Assembly: GCA_037478835.1 (NCBI GenBank)
Contig: JBBFLV010000001.1
Span: 310,001-374,000 of the forward strand
Source: 630D-37 sp037478835
Lineage (GTDB): Bacteria; Chloroflexota; Anaerolineae; Anaerolineales; Villigracilaceae
Direction: 5' to 3'
Length of the DNA: 64,000 nt
The notes under the pieces were generated by a model. It made no database searches and was not told the origin of the DNA. It saw only the letters and a list, made by a program, of their open reading frames with translations. A program made the translations under genes and the position numbers. Below are positions 44,224 through 52,504 of the stretch, one piece after another. Position 1 is the stretch's first letter; the number at the start of each line of letters is the position of its first letter.

Positions 44224-45918
44224 CTATCCGCTTATCTCGGCGACGATCTCTTCTGGGGATCGTCGCCGTTCTTCTCCCTTCAGCTCCTGCCAGAATTTCT
44301 CATCGTAGCGCCGTGAGCGCACGGGCAAGGGCATGGGAACGCCCCAGCCGAGCAGGAGCACTTCCTCTTTGGGCTGCAGGCGCGAGAGCATGCTGCGCAG
44401 CGCATCCCGGCCGGCAAGCCCGGCCAGCACGGCGTGAATATCCTGTTCATCCCCCAGCCAGCCGCAGATGCGCGTCCCTAGCTGCGACATCACTTCATCG
44501 TAGATTTGCGAGGGGCGCTGATCGATGATCAGCAGGGTCACATAGTATTTGCGCATTTCACGGGCAATTTCGGCGAAGCTGGTCTGGGAGGCCAGCTCGC
44601 GGTTCAGCAGCTTATGCGCTTCTTCCAGCACGATCACCAGCGGGCGCGGTTCCGGCTCTTTGCTCGGATTGGAGCGATAGGCATCGGTGCGTTGCTGCCA
44701 TTTCTCGCGAATGCGCCGTGAGAGCACGTTGCTCACCAGCAGGTAGTCCAGGTCCTGATTGTATTTGCCGAAGGAAAGGATCACGTGCTGACCGGCGGCC
44801 AGTGCCTCGATCACCTGATCCAGGCTGTTTCCGGCCGGATTTTCGGTGATATAGGGACGATCGAAGACCCGCCGCAACTTATCGTGAAGCGATTCGGCCG
44901 CCATCACGTTGACACCATGTTCCATTGCCCAGGCAGCTACGCTTTCGGGATGGGGCACCTTGCGCACTTTGCCGCGCTCATCCAGTTCTTCAATGTCCAA
45001 GCGATTCATCTCTTTGAATTCCAGCAACCAGTTTTCCCCGAAGCTCTTTTCCAGCGCCTGGAGCACCGTCGGGGCCGTCTCGCGCAGGGCGAGCTCGCGC
45101 GAGAGTAACTCGATATCCTGCGTGGTAATATCGGAAAAAGCCAGTTCCAGGTGAAAGTCCGGGTTCCGGTTGCGGATCAAGGTCCCTCTGCCGAGCCCGA
45201 CGACGCGCACGCGCGCCGGGAACTTGGTCTTGAGCCCGATGACAGGCTGACGCGTGTCCGAGGCGATGTCATCGAAGCCGTATTCGCTGTGCATATCCAG
45301 CACCAGCAGCGAGGTCTTGTTATGCTGGATCAGGCCGGCCAGCAGGATGCGCGTCAGGAAGGATTTGCCGGTGCCGGTGGCGCCGAAGATGCCGGCCGAG
45401 CGCTGGACGAACTTTTCCAGATCGATGGTCACAGGATGTCCCTGCTCGCGTGTATAGCCGATGACGAAATTCTTGCCGCCGGGCTTGCCGAAGATCTCGG
45501 CAATATCGCCGGCGCCTGCCATGCGCACCGGAGCGTGGTGCGGCGGCACGGTTTTGACCGGGATCGGAGTCGGAGGCGTTGGATGGGCATCGCGCCACGC
45601 CTGATAGCCAGGGGAGGCCGGGTCGGGGCCGCGCTCCAGCATCAGCGCCGGCAGCACTTCCAGGTTCGTATAGAGAGTTTGACCGTGGAGCGCTTGGGCC
45701 AGCATCGGCGGCAGGCGGCTTTCGCTTTGCTCATCGGCGAAACGGGGATCGGTGGCGCCGAGCTGCAGATCGGTCACCAGACCGTAGAACAGCCGCTCCT
45801 CCGTTTCGATCACGACGAACGCGCCTTCCTGGACCTCCGAGGGGGGCACCGTTAAACGGACACGGAATGCGTCCTTCAGGCTTCCACCGACAAGATACCC
45901 GATCGTTTTCTCTTCCAT
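44224..45918 (-). CDS. herA: HerA-family DNA translocase/helicase ATPase
   Basis: Hexameric ATPase that, with NurA, resects or translocates DNA ends. 564 residues: N-terminal HAS-barrel (IGYLVGGSLKDAFRVRL, GLVTDLQLG), Walker A GATGTGKS near 175, Walker B near LVIVLEEAHKLLNRE (about 415) and the HerA C-terminal IIDQRPSQI. It is the last gene of a NurA-HAS-HerA unit. All ATPase motifs are intact. A similar pairing is known from archaea, Thermus and many Chloroflexi; in some bacteria it also serves antiphage defence. Confidence 0.9.
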   Translation of the reverse strand: MEEKTIGYLVGGSLKDAFRVRLTVPPSEVQEGAFVVIETEERLFYGLVTDLQLGATDPRFADEQSESRLPPMLAQALHGQTLYTNLEVLPALMLERGPDPASPGYQAWRDAHPTPPTPIPVKTVPPHHAPVRMAGAGDIAEIFGKPGGKNFVIGYTREQGHPVTIDLEKFVQRSAGIFGATGTGKSFLTRILLAGLIQHNKTSLLVLDMHSEYGFDDIASDTRQPVIGLKTKFPARVRVVGLGRGTLIRNRNPDFHLELAFSDITTQDIELLSRELALRETAPTVLQALEKSFGENWLLEFKEMNRLDIEELDERGKVRKVPHPESVAAWAMEHGVNVMAAESLHDKLRRVFDRPYITENPAGNSLDQVIEALAAGQHVILSFGKYNQDLDYLLVSNVLSRRIREKWQQRTDAYRSNPSKEPEPRPLVIVLEEAHKLLNRELASQTSFAEIAREMRKYYVTLLIIDQRPSQIYDEVMSQLGTRICGWLGDEQDIHAVLAGLAGRDALRSMLSRLQPKEEVLLLGWGVPMPLPVRSRRYDEKFWQELKGEERRRSPEEIVAEISG

Positions 45919-45928
45919 AGGATTCCTC

Positions 45929-46528
45929 TCAGGAGACGACTTCGCGCAGCGCGCCGAGCACGGCCATCAGGGTTGGATAGTCATCGCGTAGGAGGACGAT
46001 GATCTCTTGGATGGCTTTCTTCAGCCATTCCTGCGGATTGGGGTGGGTGGGGGCGGCTTGCTCCAGGTGCGAGGCCAGCAGTTCCGCGACCGGCAACGAA
46101 CCGGCCGCGCGCAGGATGTGGCGAAAGTAGCCGAAGTTCCCGGTGGTGAAACGGCGCACTTCGGCGGCATCGCAAAGGTAGATCACGTCCAGGCTGAGGG
46201 GAGGACGCGGCGGAAGCAGGTAATGCAGCCGACCGTTTTGCGCATAGCCAACGGAAAGTACCGACATTTCCACCGGCACAATGCGTCGCTCGCGATTGTC
46301 GCGCATCACCTCTTCGCTCACGTTTTCCGAGGTCACCAACTGGCGCACCAGCCCGTCATCGGCGATCTGGATGTTGTAGATCAGGCCGTAAATCTCCTCG
46401 CCGCTCGGTAGGGGCACGCGCACCAGCGCGCCGAAGGCCGGCGCTCCCAGTTTTGAAACGCGACAGCCGGCGACGAAACCGTTCGTATCGGCGCGCAACA
46501 AACGACCTACTTCCAGGGGAGTTGTCAC
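45929..46528 (-). CDS. HAS-barrel-like protein between nurA and herA
   Basis: Protein of 199 residues. The first 90 (GRLLRADTNGFVAGC, VRVPLPSGEEIYGLIYNI) resemble the HAS barrel of HerA. The rest is mostly helical and unrecognised. GTG start with AGGAGGT that lies in the end of nurA. Overlap and position suggest it belongs to the HerA-NurA complex, perhaps as an adaptor. Confidence 0.6.
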   Translation of the reverse strand: MTTPLEVGRLLRADTNGFVAGCRVSKLGAPAFGALVRVPLPSGEEIYGLIYNIQIADDGLVRQLVTSENVSEEVMRDNRERRIVPVEMSVLSVGYAQNGRLHYLLPPRPPLSLDVIYLCDAAEVRRFTTGNFGYFRHILRAAGSLPVAELLASHLEQAAPTHPNPQEWLKKAIQEIIVLLRDDYPTLMAVLGALREVVS

Positions 46529-46530
46529 CG

Positions 46531-47712
46531 TTACCTCCTGATGCCTTCTTTTGCGGTTTGCTTGGCCGAGGACTCATCTATTTCCTGCCCCTGACCACGT
46601 AGCTCGATCGCCAGCATGGTTTCGATCTGGCTCTTTTCATCCCGGCTCACCAGGGCGATCTCGTGGGCGCGGTGGAGCAGGTAGGGGAAGGGGCGCTCGC
46701 CCATCATACGGCATTGTTCCACCAGCGCCACGTGTAACCGATCGAGCAGGGAGCGATCTTGCGCCACCCAGGCGGGCACCTCCACGCGCACCGGCCAGGG
46801 GTGCTGGTCATCGCCGACGTTCAGATAAAAGAAATGCAGGGCGATCTCCTCGCGATAAAACTGACGGGAGCGCGATTGCAGGCCAAAGATCGCCGAGCGT
46901 TCCCCGGCGCGCAATAGCGGCCGGCCGCGTTCGCCGAAGAGCCAACGATCGCTCACGCCGCGCAGCGGATAATGTTCCTTCAGGTTTTTCAGCGCCTCTT
47001 GCGGCAGGCTGGCGATTTCGAGCAGGCGCACCACCAGGTTGGCCATTGGCTTATCCACATAGCCGGCTGGGATCACGCCCTCGCGGCGCAGTTCCTTCAG
47101 AATACGCAGGTATTGCTCCAGCATCTTTCGGTAGCTATCGGCGCTTTCCGCTTCTTTCAATCCCCAAAGCTCCAGCGGTCCATCCGTCAAGGCGATGGCC
47201 GGTTTTTCGGCCTGGCGCGCCATTTCGGCCAGCAGGGCGCGTTCGCGCAGATCGCGCTGCATGGCCAGCAGGCTTTCGCTCAGCAAATTGCCGTCCTCGG
47301 TATAGAGTTCTTCATCGAAGAGCAGGTGACTTTCGGTAAAAGTCTCCGGCGTCTCGCCTGAGCCGCGGCGCAGAGCGATCACACCGATATTGATCAGGCC
47401 GAAGAGCACCGTCGCATGCCGATCGGGGGCGATCTGCGAACCATCGGCGGCCAGTAGCGTGTAATTCGTGCGCAGGTCCGGCAAGGGATGGCGGGCATTG
47501 AGCGGCTCTTCGAGCGGAATGGCGCAGCGCAGATCGGGATAGAATCGCCGCGCCTCTTCCAGGCGTTCCTGCAGCTGTGCCGTCTGATCGGCCAAGGCCT
47601 CGAGCAGTTGCCGCGCCCGCTCTCGTTGCTCCCGGAGCGCCTGTTCGTGCGCCTGGGCCTCGGCGCCGATCGCTCGGATCTTCGAGTAGACCTGCTGGTA
47701 GTTGATCGGCAT
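46531..47712 (-). CDS. nurA: NurA-domain 5'-3' nuclease
   Basis: Nuclease partner of HerA. 393 residues, with a coiled coil in the first 60 (RAIGAEAQAHEQALREQRER, an N-terminal region) and the NurA core from about 85. LLAADGSQIAPDRHATV holds the metal-binding Asp, and the second acidic centre is in ALTDGPLELWG near 195. The C-terminal part IFGLQSRSRQFY and ARLHVALVEQCRMMG-like helix DRLHVALVEQC belong to the same domain. It has its own extended -10 promoter with a palindrome over it. Confidence 0.85.
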   Translation of the reverse strand: MPINYQQVYSKIRAIGAEAQAHEQALREQRERARQLLEALADQTAQLQERLEEARRFYPDLRCAIPLEEPLNARHPLPDLRTNYTLLAADGSQIAPDRHATVLFGLINIGVIALRRGSGETPETFTESHLLFDEELYTEDGNLLSESLLAMQRDLRERALLAEMARQAEKPAIALTDGPLELWGLKEAESADSYRKMLEQYLRILKELRREGVIPAGYVDKPMANLVVRLLEIASLPQEALKNLKEHYPLRGVSDRWLFGERGRPLLRAGERSAIFGLQSRSRQFYREEIALHFFYLNVGDDQHPWPVRVEVPAWVAQDRSLLDRLHVALVEQCRMMGERPFPYLLHRAHEIALVSRDEKSQIETMLAIELRGQGQEIDESSAKQTAKEGIRR

Positions 47713-47722
47713 AATTAGAACG

Positions 47723-47744
47723 GTTGTGCAAATTATAGCACAAC
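47723..47744 (-). promoter_or_regulatory. nurA promoter (extended -10) within a palindrome
   Basis: On the minus strand GTTGTGC, then TATAATTT, then GCACAAC. The arms are perfect 7-bp inverted repeats around the -10 box, and TGCTATAAT is a full extended -10. The box ends 19 nt before the nurA ATG. A repressor bound here would cover the promoter. Confidence 0.6.
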
Positions 47745-48554
47745 TCAGGGCAATCCCTCGCGTAGGCGCACGTAGAACAAGGTCGAGCCATCGATCTCTC
47801 GGCTGCGCATTTCAAAGACCTCTTTCAGACTGCCTACCAGGCGCGAAAGCTGGCGGTGACCGTAAGTGCGCGGATCGAAGCTCGGATCGAGCTGATACAG
47901 GGCGCTGCCCATCGCATCCAGACGCGCCCAACCATCCTCGCGCACGGCCATCTCATAGGCACGGCGCAAGAGCGGCAGCGGATCCGGTTCTGGACCTTCG
48001 GCGTGTTCGCCGTTCTCGGAGCTTTCGGCGGCGCTTTCGGCCACGGGTTCGGGTTTATCCTTCTTGCGTTTGCGCTCGGCGCGCGGCGGGCGTTCTTCGC
48101 TTTCCAGGTTTTCGGTATAGACGAAGACATCACAGGCGTTGACAAATGCCTTGGGCGTCTTCTTTTCGCCGATCCCCATGACGAAGATGCCGCTCTCGCG
48201 AATGCGCGTGGCCAGGCGCGTGTAATCGCTATCGCTGGAGACCAGGCAGAAACCATCCACCACGCCGGCATGCAGGATGTCCATCGCGTCGATGATCATG
48301 GCGCTATCGGTGGCGTTTTTGCCCACGGTGTAGCGGAATTGCTGGATTGGCTGGAAAGCATAATAGTTCAGCATTTCCTTCCAGGAATTCATGTTGGCCG
48401 TGGTCCAATCCCCGTAGATGCGGCGGATGGTCACCTGACCGTAGCGAGCGGCCTCCATCAGAATTTGGGGTAACAGGCGCGGCTGGGCGTTATCCCCGTC
48501 GATCAGCAAGGCAATTTTGTGTTTGGGAAAAGAAAGTTGAGTTTCTTCGCTCAT
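47745..48554 (-). CDS. NYN-domain nuclease with OST-HTH/LOTUS domain
   Basis: RNase-like PIN/NYN protein with an RNA-binding tail, as in LabA/DUF88 and MARF1-like proteins. 269 residues. KIALLIDGDNAQPRLLP at about 12 and FCLVSSDSDYTRLA near 108 give the acidic catalytic residues (DGDN, SDSD). A charged linker (about 155-180) leads to a LOTUS-like domain at about 190-265 (YGHRQLSRLVGSLKEVFEM). It begins 3 nt after the surE stop, so SurE and NYN are cotranscribed. Target RNA unknown. Confidence 0.88.
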   Translation of the reverse strand: MSEETQLSFPKHKIALLIDGDNAQPRLLPQILMEAARYGQVTIRRIYGDWTTANMNSWKEMLNYYAFQPIQQFRYTVGKNATDSAMIIDAMDILHAGVVDGFCLVSSDSDYTRLATRIRESGIFVMGIGEKKTPKAFVNACDVFVYTENLESEERPPRAERKRKKDKPEPVAESAAESSENGEHAEGPEPDPLPLLRRAYEMAVREDGWARLDAMGSALYQLDPSFDPRTYGHRQLSRLVGSLKEVFEMRSREIDGSTLFYVRLREGLP

Positions 48555-48557
48555 AGG

Positions 48558-49343
48558 TTATCCATTTGAAAGAGAATCATCCCAGGGCCAGGTTTGTAGC
48601 ATGGCCAGCCGATCGTAGGCGGTTAGATCGAGCTGCAGGGGAGTGATCGAGACGTACCCACTGTGCAGGGCACCGAAATCGGTATCTTCTTCCATCACGC
48701 CGCTGGGCGCGTCTCCCCCGATCCAATAATACGGCTGACCGCGCGGATCCAGGCGCTTTTCCAGTGCATCGCGGTAAATGCGCAATCCCTGGCGGGTCAC
48801 TTTGAAGCCTTTGATCTGCGAAAGGGGCAGGTAAGGAATGTTCACATTGAGGAGCAGGCCTTTTGGCAGACCATGGGCCAGCACCTGTTGCACCACCTGG
48901 CGCGCGATTTCGGCGGCATCGGAATAATCCGGGCGCTCATAGCCGTTTTCCGGCCCGGCCAGCGAAAAAGCGATCCCCGGCACGCCGTTGATCACGGCTT
49001 CCATCGCGGCCGTCACCGTCCCGGAGTAGGTGACATCGTGACCGAGGTTGGGATGTGGATTAATTCCAGAGACGACCAGATCCACCTGCTCAATCAATCC
49101 CAGCAGGGCCAGTGCGACACAATCAGAGGGAGCGCCATCACTTTGTAAGGCCGCTGAACCATCGGCAAGCACTGTTTCGCGCACGCGTAGCGGGCGATCC
49201 AGCGTCTTCACATGTCCGGAAGCCGACCAGTTCCGTTCTGGCGCCAGCACAGTCACTTTGGCTAGGGAGCGCATGGCCTTGGCCAGTGCCAGCAAGCCCG
49301 GCGCTTGAATTCCATCATCGTTCGTTACCAGAATATGAGTCAT
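48558..49343 (-). CDS. surE: 5'/3'-nucleotidase SurE
   Basis: Hydrolyses nucleoside monophosphates and short polyphosphates. 261 residues. The N-terminal ILVTNDDGIQAPGL has the metal-binding Asp pair, and VVSGINPHPNLG near 92 and YSGTVTAAMEA near 108 complete the site. A TATAAT box stands 6 nt before the ATG with no ribosome site, so it is likely leaderless. It leads the NYN-NurA-HerA row. Confidence 0.94.
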   Translation of the reverse strand: MTHILVTNDDGIQAPGLLALAKAMRSLAKVTVLAPERNWSASGHVKTLDRPLRVRETVLADGSAALQSDGAPSDCVALALLGLIEQVDLVVSGINPHPNLGHDVTYSGTVTAAMEAVINGVPGIAFSLAGPENGYERPDYSDAAEIARQVVQQVLAHGLPKGLLLNVNIPYLPLSQIKGFKVTRQGLRIYRDALEKRLDPRGQPYYWIGGDAPSGVMEEDTDFGALHSGYVSITPLQLDLTAYDRLAMLQTWPWDDSLSNG

Positions 49344-49349
49344 ATTTGA

Positions 49350-49355
49350 ATTATA
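49350..49355 (-). promoter_or_regulatory. -10 box (TATAAT) of surE, probably leaderless
   Basis: TATAAT, 6 nt (TCAAAT), ATG on the minus strand. Confidence 0.55.
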
Positions 49356-49400
49356 ATCCGATGACTAAAACTTGTTGGGCTTTCTGCCCCCCTGTGCCCC

Positions 49401-49462
49401 CCGACCATCCGACTAACCGACCACCCAACCATCCGACTAACCGACCACCCGACCATCCGACA
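49401..49462. repeat. Degenerate intergenic repeat, family B
   Basis: CCGACCATCCGACTAACCGA-like 24-bp units occur about two and a half times between divergent surE and the next gene. It shares the CGACTA(A)CC/CGACCA words with 38419-38471. Confidence 0.75.
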
Positions 49463-49475
49463 AAGTGAGGTTCCC

Positions 49476-50462
49476 ATGCTCAAATCCTTTCTCGATTTAA
49501 TCGCCGCCCTGTTCCGCCCTCGTCCTCCTCAACCTCCGCCCCCGCCCGATGATCCCAATTACATCGTTCCTCTGCGTCCGCAAAAGGTGTTGCTTCTCGT
49601 CTTTGACCCACAGATGCCGGATGGTCAGCCGCTTTCGCGCTCGCAGAATTGGTATCGCGTCGATGATCTGATCGCCCAATTTCGCCAGCACATGTTAGAG
49701 GTCAGCTACGGGTTGGCGCGCTTTGAGATCGTTGAACGCCTGGACTTAAACGAATTCCCGCCGAAGGTGGATGGCTTTCGTTATACACCGCAGACGTATC
49801 TGGACGTTCTGCGTGGCGTTCTGCCCCCCCATCAACCGCAAGAAGTGGATTATCACGCGCTGGTGCAGCGCTTTGACCTTTTGAACCGCGTGGCGCGTGG
49901 CGAAATTGACGAGGTTTGGGTCTTTGCCTTTCCCCATGCCGGCTTCTACGAATCGATCATGGCCGGAGCCGGAGCCTATTGGTGTAACGCGCCGCCTTTG
50001 CGCGGCACCGAGGCCTGCCCTCGGCGGTTCGTCATCATGGGCTTTTCCTTCGAGCGCGGCGTAGGGGAAATGTTTGAGGCCTTTGGACATCGGGCGGAAT
50101 CCATCCTGGAGCACACCTTTGCGCCGTTGCAGGGCGAAGCCAATCTTTGGAAACGCTTTACGCGCTACGAGAAGATCGCACCCGGACAAGCGGCGGTGGG
50201 CACGATCCATTTTGCGCCGAACAGCGAACGCGATTACGATTGGGGTAATCCGCGTCCCGTCTGGAGCGAATGCGATGACTGGCGGCTGAACTTCCCCAAT
50301 TTCCAGGGTCTAAGGCGCCTGGTGAGCGCCGCAGATTGGGGCAACGGCGATCTCCTGCTCCATCACCTGTGGTGGTTCCGCCACATTCCCCATGTCGCCG
50401 GGCGCAAGAACGGCGTATTGCATAACTGGTGGGCGTATATTTTGCTGCAAGAGGCTGGCTAA
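49476..50462 (+). CDS. Conserved-looking protein of unknown function
   Basis: Protein of 328 residues. After a short hydrophobic N-terminus comes a Pro-rich stretch (RPRPPQPPPPPDDP), then a compact domain with few gaps: QKVLLLVFDPQMPDG, YGLARFEIVERLDLN, EVWVFAFPHAGFYESIM, GFSFERGVGEMFEAFGHRAE and a Trp-rich end (NWWAYILLQ). The FERGVGEMFEAFGHR helix with His-rich surroundings might be an active site. It was not recognised. GTGAGG precedes the ATG. It lies between repeat tracts and looks like an independent gene. Confidence 0.65.
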   Translation: MLKSFLDLIAALFRPRPPQPPPPPDDPNYIVPLRPQKVLLLVFDPQMPDGQPLSRSQNWYRVDDLIAQFRQHMLEVSYGLARFEIVERLDLNEFPPKVDGFRYTPQTYLDVLRGVLPPHQPQEVDYHALVQRFDLLNRVARGEIDEVWVFAFPHAGFYESIMAGAGAYWCNAPPLRGTEACPRRFVIMGFSFERGVGEMFEAFGHRAESILEHTFAPLQGEANLWKRFTRYEKIAPGQAAVGTIHFAPNSERDYDWGNPRPVWSECDDWRLNFPNFQGLRRLVSAADWGNGDLLLHHLWWFRHIPHVAGRKNGVLHNWWAYILLQEAG

Positions 50463-50466
50463 AAAG

Positions 50467-50507
50467 ACGATCGACCGTGGACGGTAGACCGTAGACCGTA
50501 GACCGTT
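50467..50507. repeat. Degenerate intergenic repeat, family A, inverted
   Basis: GACGGTAGACCGTAGACCGT and neighbours are the reverse complement of the family A words seen before ftsH and gnd. Confidence 0.7.
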
Positions 50508-50542
50508 TTTCTGTGCAGATTCCCAGCTCATCGAGGTGATCC

Positions 50543-51592
50543 ATGCCAAAATCGCTCATTCCTGCCGTTTCCGAAGATTTTCTGCAACGGGATGGCCTCG
50601 GCCCACAGGTAGCGCTTTGGGAAGATGCCCTGCGCACCGATCTCAGCCGCGGCACCTTTGAGTGGTGGTACTTCGATGCCCACTTTGAAGATGGCTCCAC
50701 AGCCGTGATCGTCTTTTCCACCCGCCCGCTCCTGGAACGCAAGGGGCCGCTCAAGCCAAACGTTTCATTGACGATCACCGATCCGCAAGGCGTGAAGCAC
50801 GCGCTTTTTCCCGTCTTTGCGCCGGCGGAATTTGAGGCCAGCCGTGAGCAGCCGCAGGTGCGCATTGCTTCTCATTGGCTCAAAGGTGATCTGCACCGCT
50901 ACGAAGTGCACGTCGACCTAGGAGAGCTAGCCGCCGACCTGGTCTTTGAAGGGATCGTCCCTCCCTGGCGGCCGGGCGCCGGCAAGGTGTATTTCGGCGA
51001 TCTCGATCACTACTTTGCCTGGCTGCCGGCCATTCCGTATGGCACGGTCGGCGGGACGTTGCGCTATGCCGGCCGGACGCATACCGTGCGCGGCACCGGG
51101 TATCATGATCACAATTGGGGCAACGTCAGCCTCAACGAAGTCTGGGATCACTGGTACTGGGGCCGAGCGCATCTGGGTGACTATACCCTCATTTTTGTCG
51201 AACAAGTCGCCACTCCGACCTATGGCCGGGCAAAGTTGCCCGTGTTTATGCTGGCGAAAGGCGATCAGGTCCTGATCGGCGATGGCTTCCCGCTGCGTTT
51301 GGAGACCGGCGATTTCGTGCGTCACGCCGCCGGACGTGAATATCCGCTCCGAGCCGATTTTCACTGGGAGAAAGATGGCGAGATAGTGCACTTGGCGCTG
51401 CGCAATCCCCAATTGATTGAGGCGGTGAGCCTGCTGTTGTACTTCCCGCGCTGGCAGCAACGCCTCCTGCGTTTGTTCGGCAACCCGTTCTACTTCCGCT
51501 TCCGCTCCGATTTGCATCTCAAACTCGGTCTTCACCATTTGCAGGATGAGGTCCACGGCGAAGCGCTGTACGAAATCATGCTTTTGCGTTGA
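50543..51592 (+). CDS. CrtC/AttH-like lipocalin-fold protein
   Basis: Protein of 349 residues with two lipocalin-like halves, as in carotenoid 1,2-hydratase (CrtC), AttH and tocopherol-cyclase relatives. FEWWYFDAHFEDGS near 36 and GTGYHDHNWGNVSLNEVWDHWYWGRAHLG (about 188-216, His-Asp-His-Asn-Trp) are the family signature. No carotenoid genes are close. It may bind or change a lipid. It ends 11 bases before the kinase ATG and is probably cotranscribed with it. Confidence 0.75.
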   Translation: MPKSLIPAVSEDFLQRDGLGPQVALWEDALRTDLSRGTFEWWYFDAHFEDGSTAVIVFSTRPLLERKGPLKPNVSLTITDPQGVKHALFPVFAPAEFEASREQPQVRIASHWLKGDLHRYEVHVDLGELAADLVFEGIVPPWRPGAGKVYFGDLDHYFAWLPAIPYGTVGGTLRYAGRTHTVRGTGYHDHNWGNVSLNEVWDHWYWGRAHLGDYTLIFVEQVATPTYGRAKLPVFMLAKGDQVLIGDGFPLRLETGDFVRHAAGREYPLRADFHWEKDGEIVHLALRNPQLIEAVSLLLYFPRWQQRLLRLFGNPFYFRFRSDLHLKLGLHHLQDEVHGEALYEIMLLR

Positions 51593-51603
51593 AGAGGGAA
51601 ACA

Positions 51604-52503
51604 ATGGATGCATACTATGGCGGCATAGAAGCTGGCGGGACGAAATTCGTCTGTGCCATTGGCCGCGATCCGCAGAACATTCTGGCTCAGGCGCGTTTTC
51701 CCACCACCCCGGATGAAACCCTGACCCGCGTGGCCGCCTTCTTCACTGAATTTATGCGCCAGGGCGTGCCGTTGCGCGGCTTGGGCGTTGCCGCCTTCGG
51801 CCCCCTGGACCTCAATCCGGCCTCCCCGACTTTTGGCTCCATCCTTGCGACGCCGAAGGAAGGCTGGTCAGGGGTGCCGATCGCCCCTCGGTTGGAAGAG
51901 CAAACCGGCCTGAAGGTGACGCTGGATACCGATGTGAATGGCGCGGCCCTGGGCGAAAGCCTGTGGGGCGCGGCTGAGGGCACCCGCACATCGCTCTATC
52001 TCACCATCGGCACCGGCATCGGCGGCGGCCTGATCGTGGATGGCAAGCCACTTCACGGCCTCCTACATCCGGAAATGGGGCATTTGCGCCTTTCCCATGA
52101 CCGCGTCAGGGACCCTTTTGAAGGCATCTGTCCGTTTCACGGCGATTGCTTCGAGGGATTAGCCAGCGGGCCGGCGCTAGAACGGCGGATGGGGCAACCT
52201 GCCGCACAAATCTCCCCGGAACATCCGATCTGGGAACTGGAAGCAGAGTATATCGCTCAAGCACTGCACACACTGATCTGCGTAGTCTCCCCCCAGAAGA
52301 TCATCCTGGGCGGTGGCGTGATGAACCAGCGTCACCTTTTCCCGCGCATATGGCGCAAGGTGCAGGCCTCGCTGAACGGCTATTTGCCGCTGCGCGAGCT
52401 TCAGGCCGTCGATCGCTATATCGTGCCTCCGGCGCTGGGCGCGCTCTCCGGCGTCCTGGGGGCGATTGCGCTGGCGCGCAGCCGTGAGGAGCCGTCGCGC
52501 TAA
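51604..52503 (+). CDS. ROK-family sugar kinase, fructokinase-like
   Basis: Phosphorylates a hexose, likely fructose. 299 residues. GIEAGGTKFVCAIG (phosphate loop), LTIGTGIGGGLIVDG and the zinc-binding region GHLRLS...CPFHGDCFEGLASGPAL near 155-185 match the bacterial ROK fructokinase group (ScrK/GmuE). The ATG at 51604 with AGAGGGA before it was preferred to the upstream TTG. Convergent with tkt, 1 nt apart. Confidence 0.88.
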   Translation: MDAYYGGIEAGGTKFVCAIGRDPQNILAQARFPTTPDETLTRVAAFFTEFMRQGVPLRGLGVAAFGPLDLNPASPTFGSILATPKEGWSGVPIAPRLEEQTGLKVTLDTDVNGAALGESLWGAAEGTRTSLYLTIGTGIGGGLIVDGKPLHGLLHPEMGHLRLSHDRVRDPFEGICPFHGDCFEGLASGPALERRMGQPAAQISPEHPIWELEAEYIAQALHTLICVVSPQKIILGGGVMNQRHLFPRIWRKVQASLNGYLPLRELQAVDRYIVPPALGALSGVLGAIALARSREEPSR

Positions 52504-52504
52504 C

